From assembly GCA_902772685.1 (NCBI GenBank), contig CACYBO010000194.1:1-5983 (forward strand): 5,983 nucleotides of DNA, in the 5' to 3' direction. The stretch is from an uncultured Eubacteriales bacterium. Lineage in GTDB: Bacteria > Bacillota > Clostridia > Peptostreptococcales > Anaerovoracaceae. Positions 1 through 5,442 of the stretch are shown piece by piece. Every line of letters begins with the position of its first letter. Position 1 is the first letter of the stretch. The notes under the pieces were generated by a model, which was given only the letters and a program-made list of their open reading frames with translations, was not told the DNA's origin and did no database searches. The translations under genes were made by a program, and so were the position numbers.

Positions 1-61
1 CCAGTCCTGCTCCCAGTGATGAGAAAGCAGCAATTAGTTCTGCGCCTGTAAATCCTGTCAT
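1..61 (-). CDS. atpE: ATP synthase F0 subunit c, N-terminal part (cut by window edge)
   Basis: Only the first 20 codons are inside the window; the rest lies to the left of base 1. The visible peptide, MTGFTGAELIAAFSSLGAGL, reads like the first helix of the proteolipid c subunit: a short N-terminus followed by a small-residue-rich helix entering the GAGL motif that normally leads into the glycine-rich stretch of helix 1. In the family this small two-helix protein forms the rotating membrane ring that carries H+ or Na+. The ATG at 61-59 is preceded by TAAGGAGG with an 8-base spacer, which fixes the start. It follows atpB by 98 bases, the usual order. The carboxylate and any Na+-binding residues (the Gln and Glu/Ser positions) are outside the window, so ion choice cannot be read here. 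Confidence 0.9.
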   Translation of the reverse strand, partial: MTGFTGAELIAAFSSLGAGL

Positions 62-69
62 TTTATTCT

Positions 70-77
70 CCTCCTTA
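70..77 (-). promoter_or_regulatory. Strong ribosome binding site of atpE
   Basis: On the minus strand TAAGGAGG occupies 77-70, 8 bases before the atpE ATG at 61-59. It matches eight consecutive bases of the anti-Shine-Dalgarno end of 16S rRNA. This suits a gene whose product is needed in about ten copies per enzyme complex. Confidence 0.9.
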
Positions 78-118
78 AATCATTTGTAATTGATTTTGTA
101 GCATTTATCATGAACCGT

Positions 119-148
119 ACCCGGGCAAAAGCCCCGCAGCCCGGCTTT
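119..148 (-). other. Two competing hairpins in the atpB-atpE gap
   Basis: In the RNA made from the minus strand, CCGGGC (144-139) can pair with GCCCGG (126-121), giving six G:C pairs around a 12-base loop. Alternatively AAAGCC (148-143) can pair with GGCTTT (133-128) around a 9-base loop. Both use bases 143-144, so they exclude each other. Neither is followed by a long U run (only four U), so a full terminator is unlikely. The structures sit about 40 bases before the atpE ribosome binding site. Pairing is seen by eye; any role in mRNA stability, partial termination or atpE translation is inference. Confidence 0.5.
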
Positions 149-159
149 CTACCTTTGTT

Positions 160-894
160 TTAGCTCTCTACCGGATGTCTTCCGTTGTCGATGAATACCA
201 TGGTCAGCATGGTGAAGATGTACGCCTGCAGAATCGGCTCGAACATATCGAACCAGAAGTTCAGAATCAGCGGCCATCCGATCTGGAAGAACGGTATGAT
301 GGACTCTCTTGAAAGATCCGGATCAGCGAATACGTTGATGAGAGCAGCTGATGCTGTCTGCAGTCCGCTGTATACCAGAGACATGAGAATTACGCCGGCG
401 AGAATGTTACCGAAGAGTCGGCATGCCAGCGTTACCGGGAACATACTGTCACTGATGATGTTCAGCGGCAGCATGAACGGATACGGTGATGAGAGTTCTT
501 TGATGTAACCCTTGGCTGTCTGCGCTTTGACCGCGTGGTAGTGGATCAGAACAAACGTGACAAGAGCTAATGGGAACGTGCAGTTCAGATCTGATGTAAT
601 CGGTCTGAGGTCAAGCAGTCCAAGCATGCTTCCCAGGCCGAGGAACACAATCAGCGTTCCGCAGTATGGGGCAAACTTGTCTGAGATGTCACCCATTACA
701 TCTTTGACCATCTTGTAGACAAATCCGACAAGCATCTCACCCAGAAGCTGAGCGCCGTGCGGAACAGTCTGCATCTTTCGTGTCGCCAGGAATGCGAAAA
801 GCAGTATTGCGAGACTCACAATCAAGCTGAAACATACTGTTTCGCTGATAGGAACACCTCCGATCGAGAATATGATCCGTGGTCCTAATTCCAT
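160..894 (-). CDS. atpB: ATP synthase F0 subunit a
   Basis: The membrane stator subunit that forms the two ion half-channels against the c ring and carries the essential arginine. The 244-residue protein is within the family's usual length and has about five to six hydrophobic segments. The hallmark RLFGN motif contains R159, equivalent to E. coli aR210, and the last helix has Q223 in the LQAYIF motif, equivalent to E. coli Q252. The family's AGE motif nine residues after the arginine reads AGV here, so the position of E. coli E219 is V168; the H245 position is D216. The ATG at 894-892 is fixed by an exceptional ribosome binding site (901-911). It lies 31 bases after atpI and 98 bases before atpE, in the normal operon order. 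Identification is very secure; ion specificity (H+ or Na+) is not determined by what is visible. Confidence 0.97.
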   Translation of the reverse strand: MELGPRIIFSIGGVPISETVCFSLIVSLAILLFAFLATRKMQTVPHGAQLLGEMLVGFVYKMVKDVMGDISDKFAPYCGTLIVFLGLGSMLGLLDLRPITSDLNCTFPLALVTFVLIHYHAVKAQTAKGYIKELSSPYPFMLPLNIISDSMFPVTLACRLFGNILAGVILMSLVYSGLQTASAALINVFADPDLSRESIIPFFQIGWPLILNFWFDMFEPILQAYIFTMLTMVFIDNGRHPVES

Positions 895-900
895 TCGCTG

Positions 901-911
901 TCACCTCCTTA
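901..911 (-). promoter_or_regulatory. Perfect 11-base ribosome binding site of atpB
   Basis: The minus strand reads TAAGGAGGTGA at 911-901. This is complementary to 11 consecutive bases at the 3' end of bacterial 16S rRNA (ACCUCCUUA plus the preceding UC). The GGAGG core is 9 bases before the ATG at 894-892, so the start codon is not in doubt. Confidence 0.92.
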
Positions 912-925
912 ACTAGTCGAACCGG

Positions 926-1384
926 CTATAAACTTGGCCAGTCATCCTCGTCATCATATACGCTCAGATCGTTCCATTCCTTTGGCTCGGTCCAGTCGTT
1001 GAGAGGATTTTTCTTTTTTTTGATGAACTTATACACTACGCCATAGAGGAACATGATCCCAAAGTGTATAGTTACGAAGCCGATGCCGCATCCGAAGCCG
1101 CACGGAAGGCTGGCCTTGATGCATATGAAGAACACCGCTCCGTATAAAAACAGTCTCACAACGTACCCGAGGAGAATAGGGGATTTCTTTGACTCCTCCA
1201 TGAGGGTCTCACCTGTCCTGACCAGAATGATGAAACCGAGTACGGATACCGCCGTGCCGGCGGCCAATCCGACAGAGAACAGAACATTCGGACCGATAAT
1301 GAAAAGAGATACCACCTCAGCCACCGCCGCCATGACGATTCCGTAGATGATTATCTCATTTCTGAACTCCTTAAGACTGGTCAC
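926..1384 (-). CDS. atpI: AtpI-like protein, ATP synthase subunit I family
   Basis: A 152-residue membrane protein placed directly before atpB, where AtpI is normally found. AtpI-type proteins are poorly conserved; those studied help c-ring assembly or Mg2+ supply. Four hydrophobic segments are visible, at about residues 12-30, 35-55, 72-88 and 97-118, the usual AtpI layout. A basic KKKK cluster (122-125) follows helix 4. The last 30 residues form a soluble tail that is acidic and carries three tryptophans (W131, W137, W149). A CGFGC pair of cysteines (C95, C99) lies at the start of helix 4. The start is GTG at 1384-1382, with AAGGG seven bases upstream; no better in-frame ATG is seen. Assignment rests on position and topology more than on residue identity. 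Confidence 0.85.
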   Translation of the reverse strand: MTSLKEFRNEIIIYGIVMAAVAEVVSLFIIGPNVLFSVGLAAGTAVSVLGFIILVRTGETLMEESKKSPILLGYVVRLFLYGAVFFICIKASLPCGFGCGIGFVTIHFGIMFLYGVVYKFIKKKKNPLNDWTEPKEWNDLSVYDDEDDWPSL

Positions 1385-1601
1385 ATGCCTGCCCTTTCCA
1401 TGCCATGAAAATATTCTATGAAACTGCTGTAAAAGTTAGTTATAATTATACATGATTTTGCTGTTATTTCAACTACAAACCATTAATTAAAATATTAACG
1501 GAATCAACTGTCGCAAGGGTGTCAGGATTATTTGCTGAATGTACTAAAATTGTATTTTCCGATTTTTGTAACTAGTTTGCGGTTTGTTTATACTGACTTG
1601 C
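1385..1601. other. Intergenic region between the MATE gene and atpI
   Basis: An AT-rich stretch without a coding region. On the minus strand it holds the atp promoter (1445-1472) and a roughly 54-base leader for atpI. I looked for a rho-independent terminator after the MATE stop codon at 1604-1602 and found no GC-rich hairpin followed by a U run; there is only the 8-base palindrome AACTAGTT at 1570-1577 and short 3-4 base pairings. Some read-through from the upstream unit into the atp operon is therefore possible. Confidence 0.7.
1445..1472 (-). promoter_or_regulatory. Promoter of the atp operon (sigma-A type)
   Basis: On the minus strand TTGAAA (1472-1467, five of six consensus bases) is followed after 16 bases by a perfect TATAAT (1450-1445). 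The stretch just upstream of the -35 box (about 1473-1500) is rich in A and T, including ATTTTAATTAAT, and could act as an UP element. Transcription should begin near 1438, giving a leader of about 54 bases before the atpI GTG. It is the best promoter match in the window and starts the atp operon separately from the genes to its right. Confidence 0.75.
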
Positions 1602-2984
1602 CTAAAGCCCGCCAATCACATTGCGGACCCATTTCTTTGAGAAGAAACGCAAAGTGACCAACACACCTTTGACCACGGCCTCACAGCGCACTGCCATAAC
1701 GGCGAAGTAAATTGGCCAGCCCAGTTTCAAAGCTGTGATGAACGCCGCCGGCACTCCTATCGCCCAAACCGTTCCAACATCCGCAATCGCTGCAAACTTG
1801 GTGTCTCCGCCGCAACGGAGTATTCCCGTCACAATCGTCGCATTGTGAACTTCAAGCCAGAGCATACAGGCATAGACGATGAATGTCTTCCACGCCATAT
1901 CCGCTCCTGCCGGTGTGAAATCAAAGAGACTGAGTATTGGTTTGCCAAAAAGCAGGGCGATACCACCCATGACCACCCCGACAATCAGTCCGAGCACAAT
2001 CATCCTCTTTCCTGTTTCATATGCTTCCTTGCTTTTGCCTTCGCCCAGCTTTTGCCCGATTAATATGAGCGCGGCGTCGCCGATGCTGAACGCAAGCATG
2101 GAAAAAATATTGCTTATCGTATTACACGCCTGATAAGCAGCTCCCGCAGTGACACCAATCCGCGCGAAGGCTGCAACATACATGGCTGTTCCCAGCCCCC
2201 ACATCGTTTCGTTAATCGTTGTTGGTATCGAATTCTTCACAATACGCAAGGCCAGCTCCCTGCTGTAACTAAAGTATTCCCTGAGTTCACCCTTTATGAT
2301 ATTTCCCCTCACAAAAACGAAGAACAGTATGATTGTCAGTTCTATGATTCTGGCAATTACCGTAGCCAATGCGGCTCCCTGGATTTCCATCCTCGGCATG
2401 CCAAAGTGGCCGTAGATCAGACAGTAGTTAAAAAAAGTGTTCGCACAGAATCCGGTCACGCTGGCAACCAAAGGCAGATGCGTCTGCTGGGTTGATCGCA
2501 GCGCGATGGTAAAACTCTGCGTAACAGGAATAAGAAGAAAGCAAAAGGCTCCGGTCCTAACATAGGGAATCCCCGCTTCAATGACCTCCGGTATGTTCGT
2601 GAAAACTTTAAGAACGTGCTCCGGAAGCAGAAAGGCTATCAGAAAAAACAGTATCCCCATACAGAAATTGACCGTCAGGGCAAAACCCGTCGTTCTCCGT
2701 ATATTCACGTAATCCTGTGAGCCGAAAAACTGGGCCATGAAGGTCGCGTTGCCGCTGGAAAAACCATAGACGAGCATCCAGAAAACGAAGAAGATCTGCA
2801 TGGACACGCCGACTGCATTCAGTGCCAGCTCCCCCAGTCCGCCAATCATCAGATTGTCTATCAAATTCAGGCTCGAGGCAATCAGGCTCTGTAAAGCGAT
2901 AGGCCCCGCAATGAGGCCTACCTGTTTCATCAGTCTTTTATTGTCAAATGTGTTCAGATTATCTGTCATCTGGTTTTTTATCAT
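1602..2984 (-). CDS. MATE-family multidrug/toxin efflux transporter
   Basis: A polytopic membrane protein of about 460 residues with roughly twelve hydrophobic segments in two homologous halves, the MatE domain layout, and the usual length. Visible family features are the IDNLMIGGLG region near the end of helix 1, NETMWGLG at the start of the second half, and ILRCGGDTKF followed by GVPAAF near the C-terminus. The acidic residue in NETMW is at the place where NorM-type proteins have a membrane glutamate used in cation coupling, which suggests Na+- or H+-driven export; the substrate cannot be read. The start is uncertain: ATG at 2984-2982 is chosen, but TTG at 2987 and ATG at 2969-2967 are in frame and none has a clear Shine-Dalgarno sequence. 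The 5' end overlaps the wecA-like gene by 11 to 29 bases, so translation may be coupled. Confidence 0.93.
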   Translation of the reverse strand: MIKNQMTDNLNTFDNKRLMKQVGLIAGPIALQSLIASSLNLIDNLMIGGLGELALNAVGVSMQIFFVFWMLVYGFSSGNATFMAQFFGSQDYVNIRRTTGFALTVNFCMGILFFLIAFLLPEHVLKVFTNIPEVIEAGIPYVRTGAFCFLLIPVTQSFTIALRSTQQTHLPLVASVTGFCANTFFNYCLIYGHFGMPRMEIQGAALATVIARIIELTIILFFVFVRGNIIKGELREYFSYSRELALRIVKNSIPTTINETMWGLGTAMYVAAFARIGVTAGAAYQACNTISNIFSMLAFSIGDAALILIGQKLGEGKSKEAYETGKRMIVLGLIVGVVMGGIALLFGKPILSLFDFTPAGADMAWKTFIVYACMLWLEVHNATIVTGILRCGGDTKFAAIADVGTVWAIGVPAAFITALKLGWPIYFAVMAVRCEAVVKGVLVTLRFFSKKWVRNVIGGL

Positions 2985-4077
2985 CAATTTTTACTGCTTT
3001 GATTTTAGGCGAATCCGGCAACTCCTTCAATATTCTGTAGCCCTTGAGGCTTACCTTGTTTGTTCCGGTATCGGTCAGGATGACTCCTACGATAATCGCC
3101 GCCAGGAAAACGAGACCGATGCATTCTATGAAGAGTTCGCGGCTGTAGAGAATCGCGGTGATTCCCATTATTCCACTGACGCTGTACATCAGCAGCACAG
3201 CACGCCTTTGCCCGAAGCCTGCTCTCAGGATACGGTGATGGAGATGTTCCTTGTCCGCGGTTCCTATCGACTGATGGCGGAGCGTTCTCCTGACAATCGC
3301 CATGATTGTGTCGATGATCGGGAGCCCCAATACAAGAGCCGGTATCACAACGACGACGAGGGTCGCACTCTTAACTGTACCGAGAATCGACAGAGATGCA
3401 ATCGCAAACCCAAGGAGCTGCGATCCTCCGTCACCCATGAACGTCTTCGCCGGATGGAAATTGAACGGCAGAAATCCAAGGCATGCTCCGGCGACGACCA
3501 TCATGCAGATCGTCGGAGGATACCAGCCATGGATATAGGAAACGTAGGCGATGGAAAGGGCTGAAATCGCACTGATTCCCGCCGCCAGTCCGTCGAGCCC
3601 ATCTACGAGGTTGACGGCGTTTGTGATTGCAACAAGCCAGAGGACCGTCACAATATAACATACAGCGATACCAAGATCCATGTGTCCTTCGCCGAACCAG
3701 TTCGTAACAAACGATATCCTCAGACCCATGGCAAAAACAACTGTGGCACAAATGATCTGTCCGATGAGTTTGACGATCGGCTTCATGCCTTTCAGATCAT
3801 CTACCGCACCCAAAATATAGATGAGCGTGCAGCCAACCATGATTGCAGGTAAATGCCGCTGCGCCTGCGCGAAAAGCGCGAGCCCAACCATGATCCCTGC
3901 ATATATTGCTATGCCTCCGAATCTTGGCATAGGTTTGTTGTGGACCCTCCGTTTGTCCTTAGGCACATCCATGGCACCGAGCTTCGGCGCCAGCAGGATG
4001 GACAGAGGCGTGACCAGCGCAGTCACAAGAGCTGCGACTACCAGGGGCGCCCACAGATCAAAACTTGTTGCGGTCAA
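2959..4077 (-). CDS. wecA: WecA/TagO-type polyprenyl-phosphate N-acetylhexosamine-1-phosphate transferase
   Basis: A 372-residue integral membrane enzyme of the glycosyltransferase family 4 / MraY-WecA superfamily. Such enzymes move a sugar-1-phosphate, usually GlcNAc-1-P from UDP-GlcNAc, onto undecaprenyl phosphate, the first step in wall teichoic acid, capsule or other envelope polymers. Signature motifs are all present: RRVHNKPMPRFGG (43-55), the paired aspartates D93-D94 in GAVDDL, NLVDGLDGLA (156-165), MGDGGS with D216, and HLHHR (278-282). The HLHHR form is typical of WecA/TagO rather than MraY. About ten to eleven hydrophobic segments are present, with a basic soluble tail at the end. 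The TTG start (4077-4075) has GGGAG seven bases upstream and shares bases with the deaminase stop (TTGA). It could prime any GlcNAc-type lipid-linked glycan; the polymer is unknown. Confidence 0.93.
   Translation of the reverse strand: MTATSFDLWAPLVVAALVTALVTPLSILLAPKLGAMDVPKDKRRVHNKPMPRFGGIAIYAGIMVGLALFAQAQRHLPAIMVGCTLIYILGAVDDLKGMKPIVKLIGQIICATVVFAMGLRISFVTNWFGEGHMDLGIAVCYIVTVLWLVAITNAVNLVDGLDGLAAGISAISALSIAYVSYIHGWYPPTICMMVVAGACLGFLPFNFHPAKTFMGDGGSQLLGFAIASLSILGTVKSATLVVVVIPALVLGLPIIDTIMAIVRRTLRHQSIGTADKEHLHHRILRAGFGQRRAVLLMYSVSGIMGITAILYSRELFIECIGLVFLAAIIVGVILTDTGTNKVSLKGYRILKELPDSPKIKAVKIDDKKPDDR
3002..3030 (-). promoter_or_regulatory. Possible promoter for the MATE gene inside the wecA 3' end
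   Basis: On the minus strand TTGAAG (3030-3025) is followed after exactly 17 bases by TAAAAT (3007-3002), four and five of six consensus bases. Transcription would start near 2995, leaving only about 11 to 26 bases before the candidate start codons of the transporter. It lies in coding sequence, where such matches arise by chance, so it is tentative. Confidence 0.3.
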
Positions 4078-4532
4078 TTTGTTTCTCCCAGCATAACAAT
4101 CCTGAGCCCGGCTTCTTTGAGAATTTCAACAGCCAGCTCATCAGGATAACCTTCTCTGACTACTATCCGCTCTATCCCTGCATTTATAATCATCTTCGCA
4201 CAGATAACGCAAGGCTGGTGCGTGATGTATATTGTCGCACCTTCCACACTCTGCCCCAGCGTTGCCGCCTGAATGATAGCGTTCTGTTCCGCATGCAGCG
4301 CTCTGCAAAGTTCATGCTTCTCGCCTGAAGGAACTCCGAGCTGCTCCCGGAGACATCCTCCTTCTCTTTCTCCGCAATGTGCAATCCCTCTGGGTGCACC
4401 GTTGTACCCGGTTGCAATGATGTGCTTGTCCTGAACAATAACTGCTCCGACCTGTCTTCTCAGGCAGGTGGATCTCCTTGCCGTCAGAACCGCAAAATCC
4501 ATGAAATACTCATCCCATGTAGGTCTGTCCAT
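4074..4532 (-). CDS. comEB: dCMP deaminase (ComEB family)
   Basis: A 152-residue zinc-dependent cytidine deaminase-fold enzyme, the usual length, expected to convert dCMP to dUMP and so feed thymidylate synthesis in the cytoplasm. The catalytic motif is HAEQN, with zinc ligand H80 and proton-shuttling E82; the other ligands are C108 and C111 in PCVIC. CLRRQVGAVIV (23-33) and GYNGAPRGIAHC (42-53) are the substrate-side motifs typical of dCMP deaminases. Extra Cys and His residues (C23, H52, C53, C60, H73, C76) suggest a second, structural zinc site like the one known in phage T4 dCMP deaminase; this is inference. The ATG at 4532-4530 is preceded by AGGAGA with an 8-base spacer. It lies 34 bases after truA and overlaps the wecA-like start. 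The ComEB name comes from the family; no competence genes are visible. Confidence 0.94.
   Translation of the reverse strand: MDRPTWDEYFMDFAVLTARRSTCLRRQVGAVIVQDKHIIATGYNGAPRGIAHCGEREGGCLREQLGVPSGEKHELCRALHAEQNAIIQAATLGQSVEGATIYITHQPCVICAKMIINAGIERIVVREGYPDELAVEILKEAGLRIVMLGETN
4085..4089 (-). promoter_or_regulatory. Ribosome binding site that supports the wecA TTG start
   Basis: GGGAG at 4089-4085 on the minus strand lies within the last codons of the deaminase gene and 7 bases before the TTG at 4077-4075. It is the reason for accepting a TTG start for the wecA-like gene. Confidence 0.65.
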
Positions 4533-4540
4533 CGTTTTGT

Positions 4541-4546
4541 TCTCCT
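4541..4546 (-). promoter_or_regulatory. Ribosome binding site of the dCMP deaminase gene
   Basis: AGGAGA at 4546-4541 on the minus strand, 8 bases before the ATG at 4532-4530, supports this start in the 34-base gap after truA. Confidence 0.75.
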
Positions 4547-4566
4547 ATATAACTACTTCGTATCAC

Positions 4567-5403
4567 TTAATAAAACACTTCCGCCAGGTACAGACCGCTT
4601 GCCGGAGCGGTGTGCCCCGCCATCTGTCTGTTGCCGGCATTGATGATTTCACTGATATCGCCGGGCGATCGCTTTCCCTGTCCCACTTCGACCAGTGTTC
4701 CCGTCATGATCCTCACCATGTTGTACAGAAAGCCTTCGCCCTCAATGGAGAATTCGATTCTCTGAAGTCCGCAGTCAGAATCAGCTGCAACCTGCCTTAC
4801 ATCAGCCGCGAACATCTTGCGGACTGTGGTTTCGCGCGGATTCCCGCCTGATGCTTCGAAGGATTTGAAATCGTGCACGCCTTCGAACTGTTCTGCCGCC
4901 TCTTTCATAGCCTCCACATCAAGCCTTGAACCAACATGATACACATAGTTGCGCTCAAAGACCAGTGAATACTGCGTCTTGTCCGACCCGGCGCAGAGCT
5001 CATTCACACCGCTGCAGATTTTATAAATGTACCTCTTGCCTTTGCTGCTGAAGCGCGCATGGAACTCAGGCGGCATCTCTTCTGCCCGCAGAATGCGAAT
5101 AGGAGATTTCGCAAATCCTCCGCGCCCGCTTTCGCTGCCTTCTCTGGCGCAGAGAGCATTATTCACGACCAGCGCAATCTTCTCCGTCGGAATTCCTATG
5201 TCCGCTTTGAAAGACGCTCTCTGCCCGTATGCGTGCACGCCGGCGTCGGTTCTGCTGGTACCGCTGAGCAGTATTTCCCTTTCAAAAAGGCGGGACATTG
5301 TCTGCTCCAGATATCCCTGCACTGTTCTTTCGCCGGGCTGTTTCTGCCATCCGTGAAAAGTGCTGCCGTCATATGCGATTGTAAGAAGCACATTTCTCTC
5401 CAT
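4567..5403 (-). CDS. truA: tRNA pseudouridine(38-40) synthase TruA
   Basis: Converts uridines 38, 39 and 40 in the tRNA anticodon stem-loop to pseudouridine. The 278-residue protein starts with the family-typical LLTIAYDGSTFHGWQ. The catalytic aspartate D53 is in GTSRTDAGVHA, followed by FHARFSSKGKRYIYK with the conserved active-site tyrosine Y125. FLYNMVRIMTGTLVEVGQGK is the C-terminal family motif. It is slightly longer than usual because of an extra loop at about residues 85-100, rich in Gly, Ser and Arg. The ATG at 5403-5401 fits homologues best but has no ribosome binding site; a GTG four codons later (5391-5389) has GGAG six bases before it. A TTG at 5442 is open in frame but unlikely. 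It begins 10 bases after the DUF5688-like stop and ends 34 bases before the deaminase gene. Confidence 0.95.
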   Translation of the reverse strand: MERNVLLTIAYDGSTFHGWQKQPGERTVQGYLEQTMSRLFEREILLSGTSRTDAGVHAYGQRASFKADIGIPTEKIALVVNNALCAREGSESGRGGFAKSPIRILRAEEMPPEFHARFSSKGKRYIYKICSGVNELCAGSDKTQYSLVFERNYVYHVGSRLDVEAMKEAAEQFEGVHDFKSFEASGGNPRETTVRKMFAADVRQVAADSDCGLQRIEFSIEGEGFLYNMVRIMTGTLVEVGQGKRSPGDISEIINAGNRQMAGHTAPASGLYLAEVFY

Positions 5404-5412
5404 ACATAGTTT

Positions 5413-5442
5413 ATTATACAGTATTTTCGCAGTTCTGCACAA
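5413..5442 (-). promoter_or_regulatory. Possible promoter directly before truA
   Basis: On the minus strand a perfect TATAAT (5418-5413) lies 18 bases after TTGTGC (5442-5437). The -10 box overlaps the stop codon of the DUF5688-like gene, and the truA ATG begins only 9 bases after it. A start site at the usual distance would fall at or next to the ATG, giving a leaderless or nearly leaderless truA message. The -35 match is weak (TTG only is well kept), so this remains tentative. Confidence 0.4.

Noticed and set aside
185..508. A 107-codon plus-strand open frame opposite atpB
   Set aside because: It is entirely antisense to a secure gene and its product shows no family features.
1561..1601. 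Rho-independent terminator after the MATE gene
   Set aside because: Only the AACTAGTT palindrome and short pairings are present; there is no GC-rich stem followed by a U run on the minus strand.
2800..3564. A 254-codon open frame on the plus strand across the MATE/wecA junction
   Set aside because: It runs antisense to two well-supported genes, has a low-complexity start and no recognisable domain, and its product is full of Arg, Asp and Ser as expected from a shadow frame.
3862..3882. Small GC-rich inverted repeat (GCGC-GAAAA-GCGC type) within the wecA-like gene
   Set aside because: It is short, lies within conserved coding sequence and is explained by codon choice; no reason to call a functional hairpin.
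4074..4532. A DNA-uptake (competence) locus suggested by the ComEB family name
   Set aside because: No ComEA, ComEC or other uptake genes are present; the protein is a plain dCMP deaminase by its motifs.
5404..5442. TTG at 5442 as the truA start
   Set aside because: It adds 13 residues not seen in TruA proteins, overlaps the upstream gene and has no ribosome binding site.
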